DNA from: an uncultured Microbulbifer sp.
GTDB lineage: Bacteria > Pseudomonadota > Gammaproteobacteria > Pseudomonadales > Cellvibrionaceae
Assembly (NCBI RefSeq): GCF_947489355.1
Contig: NZ_CANLDD010000005.1
Location: 1 to 64,000 of the forward strand
Direction of reading: 5' to 3'
DNA: 64,000 nucleotides
The position numbers and the translations under genes were made by a program. The notes beneath the pieces are model-generated. The model had not been told where the DNA came from, ran no database searches, and saw only the letters and a list, made by a program, of their open reading frames with translations. The stretch's first letter is position 1, and the number at the start of each line of letters is the position of its first letter. Positions 30,240 through 39,510 of the stretch are shown piece by piece.

Positions 30240-31082
30240 TTGAAACCGCTGTTTACCCGCGGCCCCTCCCCTGAGTTTCGCCTGCTGGTACTGGGCTTGC
30301 TGGCGGTGGTGCTCATTGCGGCGGATCACTACACGAATTGGTTCCAGTCCACCCGCGAACGCCTCTCTGGCTTTGTTGCTCCACTGTACTGGCTCACCGA
30401 CGCGCCGGAACGCGTGGGCGAGTGGGCTGGCGAACAGTTTCGATCCCGGGAAGAACTGCAGGAAGAAAACAGCCGTCTCAAGCGCCAGGTACTGTTACTG
30501 GAGCAGCGCAGCCAATTGCTGGCGGCAGTGAAGGCGGAGAATACCCAGCTTAAGGAATTGATGAATGCAGCGGAAATGGTCGATGACCGGGTTTTGGTGG
30601 CCCAGGTGATCGGCATTTCTCCCGACCCGCTGGAGCATGTGCTGCTGATTGACAAAGGCCGCGATGATGGCCTCGATGTGGGTACGCCAGTCATGGACGC
30701 CAGCGGCCTGCTCGGGCAGGTGATCGAGGCGGGGGATGCATTCTCCCGGGTCCTTCTGATCACCGATGCCAGTCACGCCATTCCCGTGCAGCTGCTGCGT
30801 AACAGCATGCGCTCCGTGGCGGAGGGCACGGGGCATCTCTACCATCTCAAGTTGCGTCACCTGGCCAGTACCAGCGACATCCGCGAGGGGGATCTCCTGC
30901 TCAGCTCCGGCCTTGGCGGCCGTTTTCCTGCGGGATACCCGGTGGGTGAGGTGGTTTCGGTCACGCGAGACCCCGGCCGGCCTTTTGCCGAGGCGGAAGT
31001 GCTTCCTCGCGGGCGTATGAATCGCAGCCGCTTTGTACTGGCTGTCGTGGGTGACAGAGGACAGGGCCTTGCAGGCGAATAA
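30240..31082 (+). CDS. mreC: Rod-shape determining protein MreC
   Basis: Bitopic inner-membrane protein linking MreB to periplasmic wall synthases, 280 aa. A membrane helix near 14-27 is followed by a coiled coil (about 60-105, EELQEENSRLKRQVLLLEQ region) and the beta-barrel periplasmic domain with SGLLGQV and GLGGRFPAGYPVG. The start is a TTG at 30240 with AAAGGGAG upstream. It follows mreB after 121 bp and overlaps mreD. Confidence 0.95.
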   Translation: MKPLFTRGPSPEFRLLVLGLLAVVLIAADHYTNWFQSTRERLSGFVAPLYWLTDAPERVGEWAGEQFRSREELQEENSRLKRQVLLLEQRSQLLAAVKAENTQLKELMNAAEMVDDRVLVAQVIGISPDPLEHVLLIDKGRDDGLDVGTPVMDASGLLGQVIEAGDAFSRVLLITDASHAIPVQLLRNSMRSVAEGTGHLYHLKLRHLASTSDIREGDLLLSSGLGGRFPAGYPVGEVVSVTRDPGRPFAEAEVLPRGRMNRSRFVLAVVGDRGQGLAGE

Positions 31083-31548
31083 CCGCTGGCTTGTCGCCGC
31101 CACCATTTTTTTGTCGCTATTGCTTGCAGTGATGCCCCTGCCGCAGCAGTGGCTCTGGTTCCGGCCCGCTTTTCCCGCCCTGCTGGTCATCTTCTGGATC
31201 AGCCAGCTACCCCAGGCCCTGGGGGTGGGCTTCGCCTGGTTGGTGGGTATCCTTGAAGACCTGGCTACAGGGGCCAGTCTTGGTACCCACGCCCTGGCCC
31301 TGGCAGTGCTGGCCTATTTCAGCCTGTTAACCTACCAGCGCACCCGGGCCTTTAATCCGCTGCAACAATTGCTGTGGGTCTTTGTACTGGTTGGAATCAA
31401 TCAGGTTGTGGGCAATTGGGTGCATGGTCTGGAAGGGAAAACGGTGCCGGGATTGACCTTTCTCTGGCCAGCGCTTACCACAGCATTGCTCTGGCCCTGG
31501 GTAGCGCCAATGTTGCGGGGCATGTCCAGACGCCTGGATATTCGCTGA
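31069..31548 (+). CDS. mreD: Rod-shape determining protein MreD
   Basis: Polytopic inner-membrane partner of MreC in the elongasome, about 159 aa with five hydrophobic segments. Family features are FRPAFPALLVIFWISQLPQALGVGFAWLVGILEDL and LWPWVAPMLR. The start is ambiguous: a TTG at 31069 preceded by AGAGGA gives the usual short N-terminus, while a GTG at 31051 or a further upstream codon would lengthen it by six or more residues. Either way it overlaps the end of mreC. Confidence 0.9.
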   Translation: MQANNRWLVAATIFLSLLLAVMPLPQQWLWFRPAFPALLVIFWISQLPQALGVGFAWLVGILEDLATGASLGTHALALAVLAYFSLLTYQRTRAFNPLQQLLWVFVLVGINQVVGNWVHGLEGKTVPGLTFLWPALTTALLWPWVAPMLRGMSRRLDIR

Positions 31549-31556
31549 CCAAGGGG

Positions 31557-31611
31557 TCTGCTGTAAAGCAGAGTAAAATTTTGATCAAATTTTAGACACT
31601 TCCGCTATAAT
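31557..31611 (+). promoter_or_regulatory. Hairpin and candidate promoter before maf
   Basis: A 6-bp stem hairpin (TCTGCT/AGCAGA, 31557-31572) after mreD is followed by -35 TTGATC (31581-31586) and a consensus -10 TATAAT (31606-31611), spaced 19 bases. The spacing is longer than optimal. Together they suggest that maf-rng-yhdP can be transcribed separately from mreBCD. Confidence 0.5.
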
Positions 31612-31643
31612 CAGCCGCTGGCCCACAGGGAATATGCAGTAGA

Positions 31644-32255
31644 GTGACGAATACCACCACCACAAACCATCTACTTCTCGCCTCGGGATCACCGCGCCGG
31701 GCACAATTGCTCACGCAGATTGGGGTTCCATTTTCTCAATTAACGCCCTCAGTAGTGGAGCAACGGCAGCGGACAGAGAGCCCCCAGGAATATATCCAGC
31801 GCCTCGCCCACGACAAGGCCGAGGCGGGCCTGCTGGCGGCTGCAGGACCCCCAGCATTCTGGGCCCTGGGAGTCGACACGGTGGTGCTCGCAGGGGAGAC
31901 GGTGTTGGAGAAGCCCAGGGATTTCAGTGACTTTGAATCCATGATGCTGGCCCTGTCGGGAGCTGAGCACTCCGCTCTGAGTGCCATTTGCCTGCGCAGC
32001 AAAGAGAGGCAGTTTAGCCGCCTGGTGGAGACACGGGTACGCTTTCGCCATTTGGCCAGGGTACAGATCGAAGCCTACTGGCGCACCGGCGAGCCCGCCG
32101 ACAAGGCCGGTGGGTACGCTATCCAGGGGTTGGGTGCTGCGTTGGTGGAATCCATCAGTGGCAGTTACAGCAATGTGGTGGGACTGCCCCTGGAAGCCCT
32201 GATTCCCATGCTGGAGCACGCCGGGATTCCCTACTGGCAGGAGGCCCGGCTTTGA
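31644..32255 (+). CDS. maf: Maf-family nucleoside triphosphate pyrophosphatase (YhdE type)
   Basis: House-cleaning enzyme hydrolysing dTTP/UTP and modified pyrimidine nucleotides to monophosphates. 203 aa. Motifs are [14 protein letters not shown] at the N-terminus, the metal-binding Asp in LGVDTVV, and [13 protein letters not shown] with SNVVGLPLE near the C-terminus. The start is a GTG at 31644. The last four bases overlap the TTG start of rng. Linked in many bacteria to cell shape and division loci, as here. Confidence 0.94.
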   Translation: MTNTTTTNHLLLASGSPRRAQLLTQIGVPFSQLTPSVVEQRQRTESPQEYIQRLAHDKAEAGLLAAAGPPAFWALGVDTVVLAGETVLEKPRDFSDFESMMLALSGAEHSALSAICLRSKERQFSRLVETRVRFRHLARVQIEAYWRTGEPADKAGGYAIQGLGAALVESISGSYSNVVGLPLEALIPMLEHAGIPYWQEARL

Positions 32256-33739
32256 GCGAGGAGCTGTTGATCAATGTTGCGCCCACAGAAACCCGCGTCG
32301 CGGTGGTGGAAAACGGTGTTTTGCAAGAAGTGTATCTGGAGCGCAGTGCGCGCCGCGGTATGGTTGGCAATATCTACAAGGGCAAGGTGATCCGGGTGCT
32401 GCCGGGGATGCAAGCGGCCTTTGTAGACATGGGTCTGGAGCGCGCCGGGTTTATCCACGCCTCCGATATTGCGCCGCTGGATGACGAGGGGATGGAGGCG
32501 CGGGATTCGGAGGTGGCGGATATTCGCGCACTGGTGCGCGAGGGCCAGCCTCTGGTCATACAGGTGGTCAAGGACCCGATCAGCAGCAAGGGTGCACGAC
32601 TCACCACCCATCTGTCGGTATCCGCACGCTACCTCGTGTATATGCCGCAAACCCGCCATATCGGGATTTCCAACCGGATCGAGGAGGAAGGTGAGCGCGA
32701 ACGGTTGCGCCAATTGGTTGAGGCGGCCGCATCCCAGCTTGCGCAGGATGGGCTCTCAGCCGATGGCGGATTTATTGTACGCACTGTGGCCGAAGGGGTG
32801 AGTGGGGAAGAGCTGCTGCGAGATATCCCCTTTCTCTACAAACTGTGGGCTGAGTTGGAGCTTAGTATCAAGGCGCGACCGGTACCCTCGGTAATCTACG
32901 AGGACTTGCCGCTGTCTATGCGCGCGCTGCGCGACCTCGCGCGGCCCTACACAGAAAAAATCCGCATAGATTCCCGCGAGGCCCACGGCCGAGCGGCGGA
33001 GTTTGTCGGCAAGTATGCGCCGGAAATCGCGGGCCGCCTGGAACACTATCCCGGCGAGCGTCCCCTGTTCGACCTCTACGGTGTAGAGGAGGAAATAGGC
33101 CGTGCCCTGCAAAACAAAGTGACGCTGAAGTCCGGTGGTTACCTGATCATCGAGCAGACAGAGGCGATGAGTACCATCGACGTCAATACGGGCGCATTTG
33201 TTGGTCACCGCAACCTGGAAGAAACAATCTTCAAGACCAATCTGGAAGCGGCTACGGCCATCGCCCGCCAGTTGCGCCTGCGCAACCTGGGGGGAATCAT
33301 TATTATCGATTTTATCGATATGAAAGATGCCGAGCACCAGCGCCAGGTATTGCGAATGCTTGAGAAGACGCTGGAGCGGGATCATGCGAAATCCAGTATC
33401 ACCGGTGTTTCGGAACTGGGGCTGGTCGAAATGACCCGCAAGCGGACACGAGAGTCCCTGGGCCAGATACTGTGTGAGTCCTGCCCGGTTTGTGAGGGCC
33501 GCGGCACGCTAAAAAGTGCGGAAACGGTATGCTTCGAGATATTCCGGGAGATTATCAGCGAGGCGAGAGCATACGATAGCGAAAAGATCATGGTGCTGGC
33601 AGGCCAGGTAGTTATTGATTTGTTACTGGATGAGGAATCGGCCAATGTCGCCGATCTGGAGGAATTTATCAGCCGCCCGATACAGTTTCAGGTTGAACCT
33701 ATCTACAACCAGGAGCAGTACGATATTGTGCTCGTCTAG
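32252..33739 (+). CDS. rng: Ribonuclease G
   Basis: Endoribonuclease that matures the 16S rRNA 5' end and takes part in mRNA decay. 495 aa, the RNase E catalytic fold without the long scaffold tail. An S1 domain (about 38-128) with [21 protein letters not shown] is followed by the RNase H-like and DNase I-like catalytic parts; metal-binding Asp residues sit in [11 protein letters not shown]. The zinc-link appears as [11 protein letters not shown]. The start is a TTG that overlaps the maf stop. Confidence 0.96.
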   Translation: MSEELLINVAPTETRVAVVENGVLQEVYLERSARRGMVGNIYKGKVIRVLPGMQAAFVDMGLERAGFIHASDIAPLDDEGMEARDSEVADIRALVREGQPLVIQVVKDPISSKGARLTTHLSVSARYLVYMPQTRHIGISNRIEEEGERERLRQLVEAAASQLAQDGLSADGGFIVRTVAEGVSGEELLRDIPFLYKLWAELELSIKARPVPSVIYEDLPLSMRALRDLARPYTEKIRIDSREAHGRAAEFVGKYAPEIAGRLEHYPGERPLFDLYGVEEEIGRALQNKVTLKSGGYLIIEQTEAMSTIDVNTGAFVGHRNLEETIFKTNLEAATAIARQLRLRNLGGIIIIDFIDMKDAEHQRQVLRMLEKTLERDHAKSSITGVSELGLVEMTRKRTRESLGQILCESCPVCEGRGTLKSAETVCFEIFREIISEARAYDSEKIMVLAGQVVIDLLLDEESANVADLEEFISRPIQFQVEPIYNQEQYDIVLV

Positions 33740-33820
33740 TCTTCTCGCACACGCTCTTTCGGCGCTCTATACCAAGTATGCGGGCGCTTACCGCTGCCCG
33801 ATGCTGGGGAGTCATTGTTA

Positions 33821-36800
33821 ATGACTGCCCTGCGCTGGCTCGCGAGAAAGTTCTGGCTGTTAATTGTCAGCCTGGTGATCGTCCTGGCAATCATTGTGCA
33901 AACCGGACGCCTGTTGTCCCCTCAGGTGGAAAACTACCGGCTGCAAATCAGTCACTGGCTTTCCAATCGCCTGGGTGTGCCGGTGCATATGGAGCGAATC
34001 TCTCTGCGCTGGGAGGCCCTGGAAGTCGCTTTGCGGTTGGATGGATTGCGCCTTGGCAACAATGGAGAGCTGCGTATGGGGCGCGGCCTCTTCCAACTGG
34101 ATTTGCTCGCCACTTTGTGGAACCGAGAGCTGGTGTGGAAAGACCTGCAGATACACACCTTCGCGGCTGGTCTCAGTCGCGATAAACAGGGGGATTGGCG
34201 CCTCAACGGCTTTCCGGGGATTTCCCTAAAACCCGGTGGCAATCTCACAACAGACCCGAGTGCCACAGACCCTGCGCGTATTTTTCAACTCAGCCCCAAA
34301 ATCCAGATACGGGATGCGGCGATCACCGTACAACTCCCGGATAGCCAATTGGCGGAGATCAATCTGCCCCAGATCCAACTGGAGCATCAGGGTGACTTCC
34401 GCCGCCTTATCGCCCGCGCTTTTATCTCCCGCGAGGGCGAGGACAAGCGGATTGATTCGGAGACATTACGGTTGGTTCTTGAGGGGCGCGGTAATCCCCG
34501 TGAAAAAAAGCATTTCTCTCTGCGCGGTTACTTGCAGTTGAATGAGCTGCTGATTGATGACGATATCGTCACGCTCCTGCATGGACTCACACCCTTGCCG
34601 GATCGTTTCCACTGGCGCGGCCGCAAGTGGGCGGACGGGCGCCTGTGGCTGCAGAAAGACGCTGACAATGGATATCGTCTGTTGGGGCGTGTGGATCTTG
34701 CCCAGGTGGAAAATCTGGAAAAAGCGCTGGGAGCGAAACAGGGGGCTGTAGCCAATGCCGACCGGATTATGGCTCCACTGCGGACCTTTTCCGGGGATAT
34801 ATCCGGGCGCTGGCTGCCCGGTAAACACTGGCAGTTAACCCTGCAGGATATACAGATCGAATGGCAGAACCTGCAGATGCCGCCACTCAACCTGCAGGTG
34901 CGCAGTGACCGACACGGGTTGGCCCTGGCGGCAGATGTGATTGAACTGGGTGGCTGGCGCGAAATTGTCAAGCGGCTGGATCTTCTGGATGGCGCGGCCG
35001 ATGACTGGCTGCGTGCTCTGGAGCCCAGTGGCCAGCTGCGCCGGGTGCAACTTCTGCAGGGCACAAAGGGTTCCGTTCGCCTGAGCGCCAACCTGCAGGA
35101 TATCAGTACCCGGGCATTCCGGGGCGCCCCTGCGGTGTCTGATCTGAGTGGCTATCTGGAACTTGATGGTGCTGACGGCCGGGTGGAACTGGATGGCACT
35201 ACACTGGGGGTCGATTTTCCCACTTTGTACGCCAGCGCTTTCTCTTTCGAGCGGGCCAGCGGCACTGTGGCTTGGGCTGTGGAAAAGGAAGCGAACGAGG
35301 TCAGCGTGCTTTCGGGGCCTCTGCAGCTGGACAGTGTTCTGGGTGAGATCAAGGGGCAGTTTTTGCTGACACTGCCCTTCCACCCGCAAAGCCGCGCAAC
35401 GGATTTTGTTCTGGCCCTGTCGCTGCGCGATGCGCCCGTCACCGCACAGGAACAGTTGGTGCCCAAGACGGCCAGTGAAGATTTGCGCAGCTGGTTAAAT
35501 AAGGGCTTGGGTACGAACAATCCTGGACGCGTAGAGAGCGCCGCATTTATCTACCGTGGCAGCAGCTATCCAAAAGAAGGTAAAAGAAATGCCCTGAGGG
35601 CACTGGGGACGAATAACAAGCGCCAGACTGTGCAACTGATGGCAGACTTTGCCGATGGCAACCTGAAATATGCACACGACTGGCCCTCTGCGAGGGGCGC
35701 AGAGGGTCGCCTGCTGGTCAATGACAGCGTCGTACTGGTCAATGCCAACCGGGCCAAACTTTGGGATATCGATGCCAGTGACATTCTTGTAGGGGTCACA
35801 CCACTTCCTGGTGAAGGTTCCCAGTTGGACGTTAAGGCCCAGTTATCAGGCCCTGCTGCTGATGGCTTGCGCCTGTTGCGGGAATCGCCACTGCGCCAAC
35901 AATTGGGCAGTGCCTTTGATGACTGGAAAATGACGGGTGATATCAAAGGGGGGATCAGCCTGTCCCAGCCCCTTGGAGACGGTGCCCTGCCTCCCAGCCA
36001 GCGGGTTGAATTGCGATTGCACAATGGGGAGCTGCAGTTGCAAGACCTGCGACTGCACACCAAAGCGTTGAACGGGGATATCGTATATGACAGCAGTAAC
36101 GGGCTCGTCGGCACACGGCTGGATGGCAAACTCTGGGGACGGCCGATCGCGGCACATATCCGCCATTTTGGCGAGGGGGGGGTGCGCGATACCCAGATTG
36201 TAGTGGATGGTAGCGCTACCGCTGAGTCTATCACCGCCTGGGGCAGGCGACCGGAGCTGCATTGGCTGGATGGTGTCCTGGATTTCCAGGCATTGGTCAC
36301 TATTCCCGCTAAAGAAAAGGGCGCGCCATACGCTGCGGTTTTCGAGCTGACATCCAACCTGGCCGATGTGGCGGTCAACTTGCCGGAACCGCTGGGAAAA
36401 GCGGCCCAGGACGAGACAAATTTCGTACTGCGCGCACCGATTGGTGCGCAGGGCAGCCTGTTCCACCTGGATTATGGTGAGCACCTGCAGGGGCAGTTCT
36501 GGGTGGTAGAGGGCGTTCTGGACCGCGCTGCTATCGCTCTGAACGCCGAGGCAAAACTACCCGCACAGCGGGGGCTGGTAGTCACTGGAGACATATCCAA
36601 TATCGATTTGCCACGCTGGCAAAAGCGGTTGGATGTCTATTTCAAGGATGGGGTCACCTCATCTGATCTGACTGGGGCAGTGAGTGCAAACTGTATATCT
36701 GGCCAGAGTCCGAAATGTGCCGTCCATGACGGCGGCGCTGTTGTAAAAAATACGCCCACATCGCTACCGGTTAGCCTGGATCTCAGCACTGACCGCCTGC

Positions 36801-37987
36801 AGCTGGGCGCGGTTGATATTGAACATATCCATATCATTGGGCAAAGTGTTGGCACCAAATGGCAGCTGGATTTCGACAGTGAAATGGCGGCGGGCAATGT
36901 TTCCGGGGTGCTGGATGACGAGGTGCCGCTGCGCTTACAGTTGGCCCATGTACGGTTACCAGCCCCGAAGAAAAAAGAAGAGGAATTTACCAATAGTAGT
37001 CCGCCTGACCTGAACCCCTTCTCTGCAAAGAGAGAGGATCCCTGGGGGGATTTTGATTTCGACAGTTTGCCGGCCATCGACTTCAGTACAGAGAACCTGC
37101 AACTGGGTGATGAGGCGCTGGGGCGCTGGTCCTTTCAGGTGCGGCCCTCATCGGACCGTCTCGTATTGAGTGATATTCGCGGTGCGGTACGCGGCTTCCG
37201 CCTGGAGGGGCGCGGCACCGGGGAGGCACGCCTTGGCGCTCAGCTGATGTGGATGCGCGATGTTGAGGGCAACAGCTCCTCCCAGTTTATCGGTCGCCTG
37301 GTTGCCGATGATCTCGCCGATATCCAGCGCTCCATGGGACACCAGCCCCTGATCGAAAGTAAATCCGCCAGCTTCGATACCGCCTTGCGCTGGGATGGCT
37401 CGCCGGCCCAGGTGAAGGGCAGTCTGCTCTCAGGGGCATTAAAAATCGACATCAGAGACGGCCGCTTCCTGCGTTCCACAGGCACAGCGGGCTCCACGGT
37501 GTTGCGTCTGTTGTCTCTGTTTAACTTTGACACCTGGGCGCGCCGTTTGCGACTGGACTTCTCCGACCTCTACAAAAGTGGTATGGCCTTTGACCGGGTG
37601 CGCGGTGAAGTGGTTTTCGAGGGGGATGGCCAGTTGTTGATCGCGGTGCCGATTCAGGTGGAGGGGCCCACCAGTGAGCTGCAGATGGCGGGCAGGGTCA
37701 ATTTACTGAGAGAGGATCTGGATCTCACCCTGGTGGCAACTCTGCCAGTGGGCAACAATCTCGCTCTGGTGGCCGCTTTGGCCGGTGGTCTTCCCGCCGC
37801 TGCGGGGGTCTACCTGATCAGTAAGGCATTTAAGAAGCAGGTGAATAAAATGGCCAGTGTCAGTTATCGCATCAGCGGTGACTGGGCCGGGCCGCAAATT
37901 CGTTTTGACAGGCTCTTTGGTGGCGATGGCGCCAAGCGTGAGGGCGTGACCACCGGGCAGCAACAGAATCTTCCACCAGAAGAGTAA
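33821..37987 (+). CDS. yhdP: AsmA-like envelope protein YhdP (TIGR02099)
   Basis: Very large bitopic protein of 1388 aa. A single N-terminal membrane helix (about 12-32) anchors a long, beta-rich periplasmic body of the AsmA/TIGR02099 family, and the C-terminus has the conserved DUF3971/AsmA region with FNFDTWARRLRLDFSDLYKSG and GLPAAAGVYLISKAF. In E. coli YhdP, with TamB and YdbH, forms bridge-like channels carrying phospholipid to the outer membrane. The ATG at 33821 has GGGGAG nine bases upstream. It ends the mreBCD-maf-rng-yhdP series; in pseudomonads a nitrilase and tldD follow, but not here. Confidence 0.93.
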   Translation: MTALRWLARKFWLLIVSLVIVLAIIVQTGRLLSPQVENYRLQISHWLSNRLGVPVHMERISLRWEALEVALRLDGLRLGNNGELRMGRGLFQLDLLATLWNRELVWKDLQIHTFAAGLSRDKQGDWRLNGFPGISLKPGGNLTTDPSATDPARIFQLSPKIQIRDAAITVQLPDSQLAEINLPQIQLEHQGDFRRLIARAFISREGEDKRIDSETLRLVLEGRGNPREKKHFSLRGYLQLNELLIDDDIVTLLHGLTPLPDRFHWRGRKWADGRLWLQKDADNGYRLLGRVDLAQVENLEKALGAKQGAVANADRIMAPLRTFSGDISGRWLPGKHWQLTLQDIQIEWQNLQMPPLNLQVRSDRHGLALAADVIELGGWREIVKRLDLLDGAADDWLRALEPSGQLRRVQLLQGTKGSVRLSANLQDISTRAFRGAPAVSDLSGYLELDGADGRVELDGTTLGVDFPTLYASAFSFERASGTVAWAVEKEANEVSVLSGPLQLDSVLGEIKGQFLLTLPFHPQSRATDFVLALSLRDAPVTAQEQLVPKTASEDLRSWLNKGLGTNNPGRVESAAFIYRGSSYPKEGKRNALRALGTNNKRQTVQLMADFADGNLKYAHDWPSARGAEGRLLVNDSVVLVNANRAKLWDIDASDILVGVTPLPGEGSQLDVKAQLSGPAADGLRLLRESPLRQQLGSAFDDWKMTGDIKGGISLSQPLGDGALPPSQRVELRLHNGELQLQDLRLHTKALNGDIVYDSSNGLVGTRLDGKLWGRPIAAHIRHFGEGGVRDTQIVVDGSATAESITAWGRRPELHWLDGVLDFQALVTIPAKEKGAPYAAVFELTSNLADVAVNLPEPLGKAAQDETNFVLRAPIGAQGSLFHLDYGEHLQGQFWVVEGVLDRAAIALNAEAKLPAQRGLVVTGDISNIDLPRWQKRLDVYFKDGVTSSDLTGAVSANCISGQSPKCAVHDGGAVVKNTPTSLPVSLDLSTDRLQLGAVDIEHIHIIGQSVGTKWQLDFDSEMAAGNVSGVLDDEVPLRLQLAHVRLPAPKKKEEEFTNSSPPDLNPFSAKREDPWGDFDFDSLPAIDFSTENLQLGDEALGRWSFQVRPSSDRLVLSDIRGAVRGFRLEGRGTGEARLGAQLMWMRDVEGNSSSQFIGRLVADDLADIQRSMGHQPLIESKSASFDTALRWDGSPAQVKGSLLSGALKIDIRDGRFLRSTGTAGSTVLRLLSLFNFDTWARRLRLDFSDLYKSGMAFDRVRGEVVFEGDGQLLIAVPIQVEGPTSELQMAGRVNLLREDLDLTLVATLPVGNNLALVAALAGGLPAAAGVYLISKAFKKQVNKMASVSYRISGDWAGPQIRFDRLFGGDGAKREGVTTGQQQNLPPEE

Positions 37988-38285
37988 GCTGGCAGCGGCG
38001 GCTGGTAATTGCTCCGTGACACCTTGTTCACCCGGTAACCCGTTGCATTTTCCTCAGCTGGGCGCATAGCCGCTCTTGCACGACTGGCCGGGGTTTTATT
38101 ATTTCAATGGGTTGCCCCAATCTGCAGCCAACAGAGGCACTGTCCGATGCCGTATGCCTCCCCTTGGGAAACAGCCAGGGAAACCCCCGCCGATTTTGGC
38201 TGCCAGTATTTCCACTGAACTGGCACCATCTGCCACACTCTAACCCTAGGGTAATGGTTAAACATTGAAGAGAGGAGTTTCTGCG
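37988..38285. other. Intergenic region between yhdP and msrB
   Basis: About 300 bp with no gene seen. It sits where pseudomonads carry a nitrilase-like gene and tldD after yhdP, and no remnant of either is recognisable. A ribosome-binding site GAGGAG near 38272-38277 belongs to msrB. Confidence 0.4.
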
Positions 38286-38819
38286 ATGGAGAAGTCCCGA
38301 GTACTTGTTCCGCTGCTGGTTGCCGTTCTGGCGGTTTCAGCCTGTTCTGAGGCCGATGAGCGGCAAACCCAGGCCATGACAGTGGATGAGGCCAAGGTGC
38401 GCATCAGCGAAGGCAAAGACTTGGAGCAGATACCAAAATCTGTTTGGAAGCAACTATTGCCAAAAGACCGGTACAAAGTGCTTTGGGAGAATGATACCGA
38501 GCGGGCGTTTAGTGGCAAATTACTCTATAACAACGAAGAGGGGGTTTATGTGACTGCCGGTTGTCGCCTGCCGGTGTTCAGTTCGGCACAAAAGTATAAA
38601 TCCGGTACAGGCTGGCCCAGTTTTTGGGATGTGGCCTACCCGGAAAATATTGTTCTGAAAGATGACTTCAGCTGGGGCTTGAGGCGCACAGAAGTATTGT
38701 CCAAATGTGGTGAACACCTGGGGCATCTCTTTAAGGATGGCCCCGCACCGACCAATCTGCGCTATTGCCTGAACTCCCTGGCACTGGATTTCGAGCCGGC
38801 CGCTGAAAGAAAGCTGTAG
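38286..38819 (+). CDS. msrB: Lipoprotein peptide-methionine (R)-S-oxide reductase
   Basis: Reduces methionine-R-sulfoxide in proteins, here apparently in the envelope: the 177-aa protein has a signal peptide with lipobox AVSAC and lipidated Cys20. The MsrB core shows GTGWPSFWDV, HLGHLFKDGP and the catalytic cysteine in RYCLNS. The two zinc CxxC pairs of E. coli MsrB are each reduced to one cysteine (AGCRLPVF and KCGEHLGH), so zinc is probably not bound. The ATG at 38286 has GAGGAG upstream; the TTG earlier in the frame is unlikely. The electron donor is unknown. Confidence 0.9.
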   Translation: MEKSRVLVPLLVAVLAVSACSEADERQTQAMTVDEAKVRISEGKDLEQIPKSVWKQLLPKDRYKVLWENDTERAFSGKLLYNNEEGVYVTAGCRLPVFSSAQKYKSGTGWPSFWDVAYPENIVLKDDFSWGLRRTEVLSKCGEHLGHLFKDGPAPTNLRYCLNSLALDFEPAAERKL

Positions 38820-38935
38820 TGCCGATTGTCTGCGGGGCTGGTTGGCAAGCGTTGCCTGGCCCGGTAAAGCGCTATCTTTTATCCGCAAAGGTCTGTGTCG
38901 ACTCAGGCTCGATCATCCCGATATCCATACCCGGA

Positions 38936-39442
38936 CTAATCCTGGGCTTTTTGCGAAAAGAAATCCCGCAGATAGCGAAACAACTTGCGTTGGTTGGTGG
39001 GGGGCTTGCCGTTTTTAATTTCACGGCTGGCGTCCCGCAGCAGTTGGCGCAATTGCTGGTGGTCCACGTCTGGATACTGATTAAAAAAATCCCCCTGGGT
39101 ACCGGTGCCCTCTCCAAGGAGGCGATTGCGCCAGTCCTCGGCCATTTTTTCGAAGGGCAGGTGCCGTTGGTCTCGCTCCTTGAACCTGTTCAGAACAGCG
39201 CTTATGGCTTGGTGGTCAGCACTGCGCATTAATTTTCCGATGTACTGCATCTGGCGGCGGCGGGCTTCATTGGATTTGATGCGGGTGAAGGTCATGATTG
39301 CTTCCCGCAGAGTTTCACCCATTGGCACTTTGGCCAAGCGGGCCTTGGAGAGCTCAGTCAACTGTTCTCCCAGGCGTTGCAACTCGTGCATTTCCTTCTT
39401 GATCTGGGTTTTGCTCTTCGACAGGTCGTCGTACTCGGTCAT
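38936..39442 (-). CDS. darP: Ribosome biogenesis factor YjgA/DarP (DUF615)
   Basis: Small cytosolic all-helical protein of 168 aa, DUF615 family. In E. coli, DarP (YjgA) binds the maturing 50S subunit near the peptidyl transferase centre and helps its assembly. Conserved stretches include SKTQIKKEMHELQRLGEQL, RIKSNEARRRQMQYIGKLMR and a C-terminal RQLLRDA...FRYLRDFF. It is convergent with msrB and lies 68 bp from mgtE on the same strand. In pseudomonads the same gene lies between tldD and pmbA; neither is present here. Confidence 0.93.
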   Translation of the reverse strand: MTEYDDLSKSKTQIKKEMHELQRLGEQLTELSKARLAKVPMGETLREAIMTFTRIKSNEARRRQMQYIGKLMRSADHQAISAVLNRFKERDQRHLPFEKMAEDWRNRLLGEGTGTQGDFFNQYPDVDHQQLRQLLRDASREIKNGKPPTNQRKLFRYLRDFFSQKAQD

Positions 39443-39510
39443 TGTGGATTCCGTGTGTGTATTTCGGAGGCTATCCCGGCTCTGCTTAGCCTGTGGCGGT
39501 GTATGTTCAT

